Assembly: GCA_003049465.1 (NCBI GenBank)
Contig: PYSS01000066.1
Location: 124,001 to 188,000, forward strand
Length of the DNA stretch: 64,000 bases
Source of the DNA: Magnaporthiopsis rhizophila
Lineage: Eukaryota; Ascomycota; Sordariomycetes; Magnaporthales; Magnaporthaceae
Direction: 5' to 3'
Under the pieces are notes generated by a model. The model was not told the origin of the DNA. It saw only the letters and a list, made by a program, of their open reading frames with translations, and ran no database searches. Position numbers and translations under genes: made by a program. Positions 1 through 12,076 of the stretch are shown in pieces; positions within the stretch are counted from its first letter, which is position 1; each line of letters starts with the position of its first letter.

Positions 1-818
1 AAACTTAAATAGAATGACGCAACACGGCACAGCAATACCTGAGACCAAAGGAGAGGATATGTCAAAAACGGTAGAGCCCGAGAAAAAAAATGTACAGTTA
101 GTTAGGTAGTTGGCTTGGATCTGTCTCGATTTCCCCTCCGGCCATGGAACGATCAGGGCGCAACGCAAGGGCACGGAGAGGGGGAAAAAAAGAAAAAAAA
201 AAAAGGGGCAACGAACAACCTCGAGGCTTGCATTAGATCCTTCCCCTGTGTTTCCCACACACTCCGCGTTGTTCCTGTCGCCTTTCTGTCGATCGCTGGC
301 TGAACTAAAGCGAAGAATCAAGAATAAAAAAAAAGACCCAATAACAGCAAAACGCTAACTCAATAACTCGTGTGCTCACTGTTCCAAAAGAGATGTCAAA
401 AAAAGCAAACGCCGTATATCCGATGAATAGGTTCCTGGCCGGTGATGTTGGATCCTAAGATCCTCACTCCCACTCAAGCCCACCCGTAAAACGAAAAATG
501 CACCTCCATGCTCCGCCAAACAATTGAGGGGACCAAGACGTCGGATTAGGGTGGCTGAGGAGAGGAAGGACAAGAAAGCAGGGGATTCGAATGATGAAAA
601 TAGATGCTTGTCATGAAATATAGCCGACGGGTGCAAAAAAAGCGTGGGGAATATACCCTCTATGATGTCCAGCAAATATCTGTTTATTTTTGACTTTTTT
701 GGTCGTTTTCTTTTGTCCCCTCTCGGCAGCAGGATAATGCGCCCCTTGACGAAAAGTCCCACTCGACGCCCTCAGTGGTATATGCAAACATCCAAACAGA
801 TTTGTTAGGTGGACATTG
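1..818. other. Intergenic flank, no gene seen
   Basis: This stretch lies downstream of the subtilase gene. Short open frames here are low-complexity (purine-rich near 180-205) and show no recognisable domain, signal peptide or splice structure. I see nothing else in it. Confidence 0.5.
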
Positions 819-2292
819 TTATACGTTGCCGTTGTTGGCGATCAGGGTGGTGGTGCCGGCGGGGTTGCCAGCGACGCGGGCGTTCTGGGCAGTGGCGAGG
901 CTCTTCATCTCGGCGTCGACAGCGTCGGCGACCTTGCTGAGTTCGCCGCCCGCAGTGAGCTCGGGCTTGAGCGCCATCAGGTAGGCAGCCAGGCCGGCGA
1001 TGTGTGGCGCGGCCATCGAGGTGCCCGAAAGGGTCTTGGAGCCAGTGTCGGACTTGGCGTCAACGCTCAAGACGTTGACGCCGGGGGCGAAGATGTCGAC
1101 GACGGTGCCAAAGTTGGAGAAGCTCGCCTTCCTGTCGTTGCGCTGGTCAATGGCACCCACGGTAATGGCACCAGGGGCCGAGGCGGGGGAAGAGCCCCTA
1201 GCGTCCGCGTTCTCGTTGCCGGCGGCGGCGACGGGGACGACACCAGCGGCACGGATGTTGTTGATGGCATCGTTGACGGCCCTAGAGGCGGCACCACCAA
1301 GCGACATGTTCATGACGGCTTTGCGGCTCAGTCCCTTGGTCTTGGCGTCTCTGGCAACGAACTCCATGCCGCGGATGACACCAGCGTTGGAGCCACCGCC
1401 GTTGGCGTCGAGAACCTTGACGCCGATGATGTTGGCCTTCTTGGCGACACCAAAGGTCTTGCCACCAATGGTGCCAGCGCAGTGAGAGCCGTGGCCGTTC
1501 TCATCCGTGTTCTGTTGCGTGAGAGGGAGGTGTGAGCAACCAGGTAGACAATAAGACGCTGGAGAGGAGGAAACAGCAAGAAAACTAATAACGTACCACC
1601 CTGTTGACGAAGTTGGCGCCAAAAGTAGCACGGCCCTCGAATTCGGCGTGGGTCTCGCGAATACCAGTGTCAACGACATAGACAGTGATGTTCTGACCGG
1701 CAGAGCTGTCGAAAGCATAAGTGCCCTGGGTCTCAGGGTTGGGCTGGGAGGAGCTCAGGCGGGCCAGACCGTTGGGAGCACCATCCTGGGTGGAAGTGGC
1801 GCGCTTCGTCAGGGGGCCGGCGGCGTCGGCGGGCAGGGTGTGCAGATCAACATCCTCCTCCGGGATGTCGGCGTTCACGGGGATGTTGAGCTGGACCTTG
1901 GCGTCACCCTCGACGTATGCGACGGTGGGGTCCTGCATGATGTCCATGATGGTGGAGTCATCGGCATCCAGCATCAGCGCCCTCCACTTGTTGATCTGGC
2001 AGGTCTCGACGCGGGTCGACAGCTGACGGCCGTCGAGCGATCGCTTGAAGACGTTGCGCTTGGCGATGGTGGCCATGATGGAGGCTTGCGAGGCGTCAAT
2101 GTCGGCCTGGTCCTTGCTGCTGTTGTAGACGACGATGAAGCTGCTGGGGATGAGGTTCAGGGCCTCGGCGTTGGCGAGCGGCAGGCCCATGAACTTGTCG
2201 TCCGGGAAGAGCTGAGGGCGGGCGGTGGCCAACGGTGCCAGGACGGCGACCGCGGCGGCAAGAGGGGCCAGGATGGAGGTTATGGGAGCCAT
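819..2292 (-). CDS. Secreted subtilisin-like serine protease (S8, proteinase K type)
   Basis: Secreted endoprotease with two exons, 2292-1597 and 1511-819, and an 85-nt intron (GTACGT..CAG); 462 aa. The N-terminus has a hydrophobic signal sequence of about 24 residues, then an I9 inhibitor propeptide (including SFIVVYNSS and a region ending VAYVEGDAKVQ), then the S8 catalytic domain. The catalytic triad is visible: Asp in YVVDTGI, His in GHGSHCAGT directly after the splice junction, and Ser in SGTSMAAPHIAG. The oxyanion-hole Asn is in AAAGNEN. The sequence NTDENGHGSHCAGT formed by joining the exons is the family signature and confirms the intron. The family is autoprocessed after secretion and degrades host or environmental protein. 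No C-terminal extension or GPI signal is seen. The family is certain; the substrate is not. Confidence 0.95.
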
Positions 2293-2551
2293 CTTGCTGC
2301 GTATGTGTGTGTGATTCTGTTACCAGCACAAGAAGAAGAAGGAATAAAAGATGAAGGTAGTAGGTGGTTGAAGAAGTGAAGAAAAGAGACGCTGTCTGCT
2401 TTTAGGGGGGGGAGAGAGTGTGTTTGTGTGGGAGGTCCGTGAGGCAGCAGCAAGTGAAGAACAGGAGAGTTCGGTGTCGAAGCGAATCTGCCTGCCAGCT
2501 CAACTAGGAGGAAGAAAAAGTCAAAGAGTGGAAAGGACAGACGGGGCTTGT

Positions 2552-2558
2552 CTTTATA
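2552..2558 (-). promoter_or_regulatory. Possible TATA box of subtilase gene
   Basis: On the minus strand the sequence TATAAAG occurs about 260 bp upstream of the subtilase start codon, in otherwise GC-rich DNA. Spacing suits a transcript with a long pyrimidine-rich leader. This is motif evidence only. Confidence 0.3.
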
Positions 2559-4449
2559 TCTGATCTGTGCCGAAATAATAAAATATTCAAACGATAAACC
2601 CAACACGACCAGGAGGGGGAGCAAGCTCAGTGCGTGGAAGGCAGAACTCTTGGACCGCAGGAGCCAAAGAGCCCGAGAAGGATGAATAGAAGGAACAGAA
2701 AAAAAAATAAAAAAGGAAGGACGGCTGTCTAAGCTTGCTGCGCCTGCATGTACCGGACTTGGACGATGGGATCAAAAACCGTGGTCCGAAGGGTGTGGGC
2801 GGGATGGGCAGTAAATAAAGAGCGGCAGGCGGCTCATCAACCAGGGAGCCAAACGGAAGACGTGGACCAGGGGGCCAGGGGCGTGGATGCTTCACAGCAG
2901 GACCCCGGCCAAGCCGAGGGAGCGTAGCGACGCAGCCCACGCAGGGCCGTCCTACGCGGATGGGGACCAGGGCCCGGCATGATCAGGAATCCGGAAAAGG
3001 GTGGAGCGCTGGCCTGGCAAAAGGCCTGAATCGGGCCACAGGAGGGAACGTCGCTGGTGGGGTGTCAGTGTCGGGCCCGGCAGTGCGGCGGCTGGCTCAT
3101 CTGGCGGTGGGTAGCCCAGAGCAAATCGCCCGCTTGTGGCTGCTGCAGGGGAACACCCGGCACCAGTGTGGCACGCCGCCAGCCCACGCTGGACGCTGGC
3201 GCAGATGTCAGGGGTACCCCTCGCCCCGGGGCTCCAATTGGGTCCCTCACTGGCGCCAAGTCAAACATCACGGCCCTTGCAGGGGACCCTCTTGAGCCTT
3301 TCCCGCGAGCACTAGGCCCGATCGGGTAGCAGTTCCTAGTGGGGCGCCCTCTTGGCCGAAAGCGGGGCGCCGCCTGCCGAGGATGATGATCCAACAAAAA
3401 GCCCAAGATGCGGGCTTCTGCGCTGGAAATAGGCTCTAGGGCCCACTCCGGAGCCAGGATACAAAACGTCCGCCCGTCCCATCTGGGAAGTCGCCCGTCG
3501 TGAGCCGCTCATTCGCGCCTGCTGCCAACAGCTCGATATTGCATTTCAAATTGCATTTGTTTCGGACGCTCCCGTGGTGACGAACTGCGAAGGTGATTAG
3601 CTCGATGGCTCCTAGCTCGTTACTGCCGTCGGTCCTGTCATTGCGGGCACAACATGGCCACGCATGGCACCGCGACATTACAACGAGCTGAGGCCCGTCT
3701 TTGGCTGGTGGCAACCTAAAAAAGGCCCGCCTCGCGCATGAAGGATCGGCCCTGCGGCACATCTGGGCGAGCCAGTGACGAGGCGAGACCGGTCGACGAG
3801 CCCTGAGCGGTGCTAATGAGAGCCTCAATGCAATGTGCACGCAAGCAAGAGCACGCAAGCGCGAACCACTTTTGCGCCGGTGCCTGGGATCCCTGGAAAT
3901 AGGTTATGGCCGTTCAGTTGGATGATGGCGACGCTCTATTTGTTGGCAATGCAGGTTGTCAATTCCCGTAGGAGCAGCAGGATTGGCGGTCGATACCTAG
4001 GATAGGATGAGCTTGGGGGCTGCCCCCAACCAACAAGCATTGCCACGGGCGTTTAAACCGACGCCGACGTAAGCCTCCCCTCCCACCTCAAAGCCTGCGG
4101 GATGGACTAAGTTGGTCTTCGATCCTGGTCGCTGGCGGCAAGCACCAGCTTGGACTCTGCTGTCACGTTTTGTTTGCTCCCTGCCATTGGGGTTTGCCCC
4201 AAGATTATGCTCCTTTCAATCCGTAGTGGATGGGTGGCGCTGTCATAGAAGCAAGCCCATAAGGGAAAAGAAAAACACAGCCCCAACAACACTATCAACC
4301 GGGTTCACGTCTGGCAGCTTGTCGCCTCTCGCCTGCGCCAAGATATGCCGTCCAGATCCGATGTGGGCGCCTTCGACTCACGAAGGTCGCAACCCCATGG
4401 ACGGCCTCGTGCGGGTCCCAGGGGGGGGGGGGGGGGGGGGGGGAAGAAA

Positions 4450-4536
4450 NNNNNNNNNNNNNNNNNNNNNNNNNNNNNNNNNNNNNNNNNNNNNNNNNNN
4501 NNNNNNNNNNNNNNNNNNNNNNNNNNNNNNNNNNNN
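4450..4536. other. Assembly gap (87 N)
   Basis: A run of undetermined bases is bordered on the left by a long poly-G ending in GAAGAAA and on the right by a second poly-G. This is a failed read-through of a homopolymer, so true length and content are unknown. A further single N lies at 7039 inside a poly-T region. Confidence 0.97.
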
Positions 4537-6990
4537 GCGTGGGGGGGGGGGGGGGGGGCGAAAATAACAACTGAACACTCAGCTTTGACGTGCTTCCGTC
4601 AGGAAGGTTCGGACGCACCGGCGCCAGCAGCGGGAACGCCCACGGATGGGATTTGCATTCGCATTTTGCATTTGCGTTAGTCTGGTGGTGGTGTCGATCG
4701 AGGAGGCGTCACACACGGGCGGGCCACGAACCGGCGGGCGAAAGCTTTGCGGGGAGTCAGTGCAAGTGCAAAAAAAAAAAAAAAAAAAAAAAAGGTTCCT
4801 GCTCCTGCAAGGCCGGTGCGGTGCCACACGTACATTAGGTAGGCTACCCTACTGCACTTTTGCACCGCTTCCCCATCTTTCCGAAGGATGATTTGGCACC
4901 ACGTCAGCGAAGCGGGCTGCGATGCTTGTTCAGCGCTTTCTCGTCCTTCGTCCCATGGCCAGTGACATGTCGCTTACGTCCGCCTTGCCCCAGCACAGAG
5001 CGAGGTGACAACGGCATGGGCGGCAAACGCGACGACGACATGGACCGAGGGTTGTGCTGTAGAACCGCCGCCCCCGACTCCCTGGCCAGGGGGACGTGCG
5101 CCGCGAGAAAGAAAGGAAATGCCGGCCATCACATCCTGTCGGATCGACAGGAAACGTGTTTGCAGGTTCGAGTGTATCGAGAAACGCTTCCTATTCCGGA
5201 TGCCTTGGCCCGAAGACACATTATGCTATCGTATCGTTCCTGCACGCACGCAAATGGCACCGCCGGGTAGCCCCTAATGTTCCGACGATCCATCCTTCGT
5301 CACCCGAGGCCGTCGGCGTCGTACTAAGCTGCAAGCAAGCACCGGGCCATCAACTACCTAGGAAGGTAGGTTTAATGCTTTTGCCGGATGCCGACGCCCA
5401 AGCCCTTGGTTACTTGGCCTGCGAGTGTTTTGCGTCCATGTACCGAGATGGTCATTTCCGTGGAAGCTAACGCCTGCGAGATTAGAGGATCACCCTGACG
5501 TCCTCTCGATTCGTAGGGTACCAACTAAAGCAAAAGCCGGGGAGAAAACGTCGGCTGGAGCTGCCGTCGAGAAAAGACCAATAACAAAAACATAAAAAAA
5601 ATAAAACAATAATCACACCCAAACACGAGGTTGACACCCCATTTTCCCATCTTCGTCTCAAGACGGCACCATATTGCGGTGAAGCGGCCCCAGGACAACA
5701 CAGATGACCTGGGACCGACGCTCCGCCTAGCAGGGCGGCGAAACCCCATTGACTCCGTCCTCGTTTTGACGGGCCAGCAACATCGGACGAGGCTGCCCCA
5801 TGCGGACTGATGGAGAAGCCCCCCAGTTCGCTCCCCGCAACGGCGGCCGGACGTCGGGAATACCTATGTGCAGTGAACCAAAAAGAAGTAAAGGGAGCTT
5901 ACCTAGTATAAGGAGACCCACAGCCAAGATTCTGCCCTGTCCTGCGGGAACAATTGGCATTTCTTTGCTTCTTTCTTTGTTCACCACCACACACCGAAAA
6001 TAAGGAGAGAGAGAGGCAGTGAGAGGGCGCCAAATCCTTCCACGTTTGGCTGGCGCAACACTGCCCCTGGTGTGTTTGTGGTTGCCTTGCGGGGCCGCAT
6101 GGTCGGATCCACCTTCAGGAAACCGTTGCAGCAAGACCCAGTTGAGGCACAGATGATCGCAGACAGGGATGTCGCCGGGGGTGCAGTACAAACTGATTGG
6201 TCGTGAGGGATCCAAAACGTGGGCAGATCTTGGGGCAAGGGTGTGAAACGGGCACGACGAGGGGAGTTCGACCGCCCCCTTTTTTTTTTTTTCCTTCTCG
6301 CTCTCTCTCAGCGTTGTGTGGGGTATGTTGCTACCATTTCTGGATCGGGTGGAAACGGGAAGCCTGTCACCATTTCGGGGGGCCAGGGGGGCGGGGCCAG
6401 CCAGCCCTCCAATCCTACCTACTCGGCCGATGACAGCCACCCGAATCTCGCAGGAATCCCCAACCGAAAACAACGCCATTTCTTTCGCTCGCCCGGAAAT
6501 TTCCACGAGTCCGCCGCTGGCAAAGAGTGTGGAATTGATTGTCCCTGCATTTCCCACACCTAAGTGGTCCATGGGTGCATTGAGATGTATCAGCCGCAAG
6601 ACACACCTTAAATTCTTTATTTCCACTGCTTTAAGAATCTCCACTGGCCGCCCCGCCCTTCTGGTGGAAAATCCTCCCTCACGGAGAAGCAGAAACAAGA
6701 GCAAAGCCCGTCAATTGGCAAAACAGGGCAATTCCCGCGGCCGCCGACCACACGGAAACGCGGGCCTAAGCACTTTTTATTTTTCTTTTCTAAGTTATTT
6801 TTTTTTCTTTCGTCATCGATGTCGGGATTATGGGTTGGGTCGTCCCAGCAGGACAGATGCGGCTTTCGAAACTGGCTGGGCCGGTGGGCGGCCGTCAGTC
6901 CTGACGCCCTGCGCATGTCTCCTGAGGCGCGAAGCGTATCGGACATTTTACAGATGACAGGCTTTTATTTGTTATTTTATTGTGGTTTTA

Positions 6991-6992
<2 letters not shown>

Positions 6993-7029
<37 letters not shown>

Positions 7030-7065
7030 CTCATCTCTNTTTTTTTTTTTTTTTTTTTTTTTTTT
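6993..7065. repeat. Paired poly-T tracts (T37 and T26)
   Basis: Two T runs, 6993-7029 and 7040-7065, are separated by a 10-base spacer containing one N. Length is probably inexact because of the ambiguous base and the usual homopolymer error. Confidence 0.85.
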
Positions 7066-7701
7066 GGCACTCACCTCCCTGTTGCCGATCATGGCGAGGC
7101 CGTCTGCCAGCCATTTGATCACCGGAGCGCCGCCCTTTTTGTTTTGGCGCACCACCTCCCCCTTTTTTGTGCCTCTGTTTATATACCTTTTTCTAGGTAG
7201 GACGATCCCACGACACGAACGAGAGACGCTCGACACACCCTACGAGGAAGAAAAAGGTCGGGTTCTAGAAGGTAAGACGAGCCGTGATACCCACCAACCC
7301 AGAAAGAAAAAGCGCCTGGCAGACAAAGCCCTCCGCAGGTTCCCAGGCCCAGGATTTGGTCGGTAATGGAGCCCCTTGATTATGCCAAGAGCAGAACCTC
7401 CTTCATGTGGATAGGCCATTGTCTCTTTCGAGGGTCTATGTGTCTATGTTTAAGTATGGGGTTTTCGAGGCACGCGAACGCCGTGTTTTAAATGATGCAA
7501 ATCCTCCTGCTTTTCCAGGCCACGAATAATCTCACGCTCTTGACTTTCTCGGGAGTAACAAGCCCAACCGTTTAGATTGGTTCTCGATGCCTAAGTTCTT
7601 CCAATATGTCCCTTCTCCGCCCATCAGGTCGGCCGCCCCGAGTCCATGCGTGAGGCTATATTGAAAGACGCGGCTGGACCCGGGCTGGGGAGCAAGCCTC
7701 T

Positions 7702-8019
7702 CTAAGGATGCGGCGGTTGAGGTGATCCCCTGTCGTCCTCCGGGGATGGAGGTTGCCGGGGCTTCTTGGCCGCAGGACGCGGCGGTTGGGGTGACCTCCT
7801 GTCGTCCTCCCGGGGCGGAAGTTGCCGGTGCTTCTTGTCCGGAGGGTCCTGCGGAGTGTGCTTCGGGGGGCGGTCGGGTTGCGGGTCGCGCTCGACGAGT
7901 TCACTGCGCCTCCGGGGCGGAGGGGCCGGAGTGCGGTCCGGGTCCACTCGCTGGAGCTGCCGCTTGATAAGGTCCACCGAGCCCTTGTTGCCGCGTCCAG
8001 CGTCGAGCGGGAGGGCCAT
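7702..8019 (-). pseudogene. Possible proline-rich coding remnant
   Basis: A minus-strand frame of about 105 codons starts at the ATG at 8019 and reads as a basic, proline-rich sequence ending in two 23-aa repeats. It sits in a locally GC-rich patch that ends at a poly-T run near 8117. There is no recognised domain, no signal peptide and no neighbour to support it. It could be a real small protein, a 3' fragment of a broken gene, or chance coding in GC-rich DNA. Confidence 0.15.
7705..7842. repeat. 69-bp tandem repeat, two copies
   Basis: Two adjacent units, 7705-7773 and 7774-7842, differ by a handful of substitutions. The unit length is divisible by three. On the minus strand the units read in frame as a 23-residue proline/arginine/aspartate-rich repeat containing DDRxSPQPP. 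Confidence 0.85.
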
Positions 8020-11000
8020 CGCCGGATTGCGCCGACGGCCACCAGGAGCAGGAGGTTCCTGACCTTGCTGAAATACACCTTGGGCGGGCCGCGGGTGTCG
8101 TTTTAGAGGAGGGTTTTTTTTTTTTTTTTTTTTTTTTTTTGGTAAGGATGAAGCAAAGGCAGGTGACATAATTGAGTTGCTGGGACGTGGTGTCGTAGTG
8201 AGCGTTTTCAGCCACCGCCACCGCGGGTGAGGCCGCGGCCACATGCGGTGAGCCACACTGCCCCGGCCCTGCTCCCGAAACCATCGGTAATTAAAAGATA
8301 TAAGCTTTGGCCTTTAAACGAACCATTCCGACATTTTGCAATGCATTATCTCCTCGATGGCGTCAGTATTGCGGTCTGCCCCAGATCTTCGGATTCCTCA
8401 TGACTCCGAAAGGGGCAGTAGGTGTGCATGGCAAGGCTCGAACTCTTTGGGAGTGGCTGATATCCACATTCTATCTCACAGTTGGGCCAAACGGCAAGAT
8501 CCTCAGCCACCTACGACCAAAGAGTCCCAGCGCCCTGCATGGAGACAGATGCAATGCGGCGGCGGCAAACCCACTTCTCAGCCCCCCTATATTATTTACC
8601 CGCTTTCCATCCTCTGCAGGAATTTTGTGCCGTGGTGGTATTTTCAGCTGCAGCCTCCCGCCGGCCTGTTTTCTTTTTTCGCATCCGATTCCACAACACC
8701 GCCCCTTTTCCTCCGGGTTAGTCTGTCGTGGAAGGAATGCGGCACGCTACGAAAACGGAGGACGAATTGGTGTGATTTGAGATTCCGAGTCTCGGGGCTT
8801 CAATCCGGACGAAAGGAGCCACCGCCTCGCGATAATGGGGCCTGGGTATGTCAGTGGTGTTCCCTTCCCCGATCCTCAGAACAAGACTCCCGTATCCCGG
8901 CATCGGCGTGCCGGTTGGTTCCCACTTTCTAGGTAGCACTCTGACGGATGGCGGCGTCTGCCAACCAACTTAGCCGCCCGTCTGCTGCCCATCTGCCGCC
9001 CAAGATGGCGTGGCGGAGGCACAGCCAGATCCTTCTGCCGCAGCTGCCGGGATGGCAGAATCCTCCCCCAGGACCCAATCTCAAGGTCATTGGAGAGATC
9101 GGAAAATCCTATCGGAGTCCATATTTGCTAGGGGATGTCGCTGCCATTTTCGAAGCTGGTACACGTTACGCCATGCGGGCGCGGTTGATGGCATTGTCCA
9201 TGGATGACGGGGTTGTCGCCTTGACGTAGGCCAACAGAAACACCCAAGCACAGCACCATGCGCCCCGAGCAGCCCCTCCTTCTCTTCCCTTCCCTCTTTT
9301 TGTTGTCGTTCGGCGGCATGGTGCCATGCAGCAAAAGTGCAGGTGGCGGTGGGGGCCACGTCTTCCACCCACCGTGCCACCTTGAGCAAAACGCGAATAC
9401 CGGTCCGAGGCCGCAGCCTCCTGCAGGCGCATGCTGCATGCTCGCCCCGTTGCAATCAAACCCTCGGAATCATCTCGTTTCCGCTGCCGTTCAAAACACT
9501 CCCGTGGCGTGTATGAGCGGTGAGAGAAGACAGCGCAAATATGTAATGACAAATTGGCACTGACACCACCCCGCCGCCATTTGCAAAACCACCCGCCACA
9601 CCCCCTGTATCCGACCATATGGACCACCAGAACGCGTGGCCGCAATGCGCAGTGGTTGGACGTGCTGGTGCGCGGGGAAAGGGGATAGCCAATGTATCCA
9701 ACATGTGCGCGTCACACAAGGCCTGGCCCCGTCATATCCCTTATGCCACGTCGCCAATATATCTGTGCACGCAGAGTGCCGCATATATACCCCCACTCGG
9801 ACGATCTGGCTCTTGCCAGGCCACTCTGTTGTTTCTCACTCGGCCGGTGCGACCTGAGAGCGGTCATACGCATTACCAACCAAGAACCTACTACTTGACC
9901 TCCGCGTGCTTGCACCTGAGGTGCCATCGAGATGCCTGTGCTGTCAACTCCTGGCCAGTGGCAAGATTGTTGTGGCCAACGTGCAGCCTCCTTCTCGGTC
10001 CTGCGGGGAAGTGTACTGACATGACGGAGCAATAGGTAGCGGGAGTGAGGACCGGACCACCAACTTCCTGGTGTGCGTGACCGCCAGTGGTTCAACTCAG
10101 GTCCCTCACTCCGCCGGCCGTCTCGTCGGCGAAGGGCCTGGTCCCGCCTTTTATGGGCCAAACTGTGAGAGCGACGCACCGGCTCGTCCTGACCATCCCA
10201 CCTCCCTCGCGCCCATGCCCTCGGTGATGACATAAGCCCCTCACACACAAGGGGTCAACTGAGGTGCATTAACCTGCAGATGCCTGCAGATGAACAATGC
10301 AGTGAGCTGTGCTCAGAGCCCACTTAGGTAACTCCCCGGTAGCGGAGATCTTTTTTTATGCAGCAGGCTCGGCGGTCGCTTTGTCATGACATGGCCCAGA
10401 CGGATGGGCTGGCTGATGTCTAAGGAGAGGGCGCAAAATAGCACGCGACACGAATCAACTGGTGGTGAGAGGCGGACTTTGCTGATTCCGACGTTTTGAT
10501 AAGTACCTCGATATCGGATTACCTGCTTGGTTATGACGTTGTTAAAGGTTGTCGATTGAATGTCGAGATGGGACAGAGGACAGAGAATGAAGAGTGAGGC
10601 CATCGCATTCGGATTGGATCACCGAATCTCAGATCTTGGACGGCGGGGGTCAAGTCTGAAAAGGCGATGAATGCCGGCCCGGCCTGGACCGCTGCAAAAA
10701 AGAGTGGACAGCAGCCAGAATAGCTGGCCAATCAGACGGAGCCACAGGCGCTGATAAGAAGGATAGCACGGTGGCAGAGCGGGAGCATGAAATGGAGGCC
10801 CCACTGCTGCAGCGACTGGGGTTCCGGCGGCAGCGAACAGTCGGGGATGGGCTCCATGCTCCATGAGCCCATGCATACGATCGACCAGGAGGAGGAGGAG
10901 GAGAGCCATGGATGCCATATGCTGTCGAGTAAAGTCGAAGGCACCTCAATTGTATGTTGAAGGCGGCGCTTGTTGTGTTCTGTGTCCAGCCGCCCAGATA

Positions 11001-12076
11001 GAATGTTTATGCTGCGCCCGGCCGCGGAAAGCCTCTGATTTCAGCTCTAGAGTGAATCGAACGAGGGAAGGGCGCCACCTTGTCCGAGGTGGTGGTCAAT
11101 TCGCCTCCAGTCAATCTCATCCAGCACGTCTCTCTTGAGTCGCAGTCAATGCACGCACCAAGAGCAAATCTCGGCCAACTGTGCGACACGCAAATACCAC
11201 AACACCACCAGCAGGCCGCCGCAGTTCGTTCCAACCCGCCAGACCCTTTGACAGTAAAAATTTTCTCTCCTGTTTTATCGCCCTCTTCGACGCTGGTTCC
11301 CATCGATCTGGCCCCTGGCGAAGTACCTAGTCGTCAACAGCCGCGCCAGTCACTCTACCTCCGGCAGCCATACCCCCCGCTCCTCGTCGAGGCCAGTCAA
11401 GGCCCAGTCCAAAAGGCCTGCTTTGAGCACGCTTCTTGCGCTCGTCGAGCCATCTTCACGCTCCAATTACGCTGGCCGTGTCGCTGCCGTTCCAAACCAA
11501 CCCCCACAGGCCCAGCCAATCGTCGCCGGCCAAGTCTCACGCGACCGCCCAAGGCCCATCCAGTCGGCTGCATCAACAACACTCGCCCACTTTGGAGCCC
11601 GACTTTGTCGGAGTCGAGACCCAGTCAGAGCGACGGGATTGTCTATCATCTTGTAAAATTTACCCCCAACCAGAGTGGCCAGGCCGCCGTCCACTGTGCC
11701 GGCTTGCAACCCTTTTTTCCTTTCTTTTTCGCTGGCACCCCCGCAAGATCCAAACCGCCTTGGCCGTCCGCTCGGGCTTCGATCGCTCCCTCTTGTCGAC
11801 CTAACCTAAATCCAGCCAGGCCCCTCGCCTCGTCGACTCGTGCCCTGCCTTCTTCGGCTGCACACTCCCCCGCCCACGGCCTGCGGTCCGAACAACCCAG
11901 TCCTCCGTCCGGACCGCTTCCATTCATTAAAAGGGTATCGATACTGAACAAAAACGAATCGGACCCGCGACGGCGCCGACTCCTTCTTATCGAGCATCCC
12001 TGCCATGACATGACCTTCGAGGCGCCCGATTGATCCCTGGGACGAACAATCCGAATCCGAATCCGATCCGATTCCG
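8020..12076. other. Intergenic region and F-box gene leader
   Basis: About 4 kb without a supportable gene. It contains a poly-T run (about 8117-8140), a short fold-back at 10042-10112 and, from about 11.1 kb, a C/T-rich leader typical of fungal promoters. A 317-codon open frame at 11080-12033 is interpreted as part of this leader because it is low-complexity and ends 43 bp before the F-box start codon. Confidence 0.4.

Larger units (their letters stand above)
2293..7700. other. Long gene-poor interval
   Basis: About 5.4 kb without a supportable gene. It contains the subtilase promoter at its left end, an assembly gap flanked by poly-G, an A23 run near 4771 and an exceptional pair of T runs at 6993-7065. 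Open frames of up to 325 aa (for example minus-strand 5727-6704) have mixed, low-complexity composition with no domain, signal or introns, so they are left out. Confidence 0.45.

Noticed and set aside
5727..6704. 325-codon minus-strand open frame
   Set aside because: Contains a homopolymer-encoded lysine run, no domain, no splice support; chance frame.
10042..10112. 71-nt fold-back with a 9-bp terminal stem, tRNA-like in length
   Set aside because: The terminal arms pair and one internal hairpin (CACCA/TGGTG) exists, but no T-arm or D-arm pairing is possible and the T-loop consensus is absent, so it is not a tRNA.
11080..12033. 317-codon plus-strand open frame upstream of the F-box gene
   Set aside because: Low-complexity, C/T-rich sequence with no domain or signal, ending 43 bp before a well-supported start codon; more likely promoter and leader.
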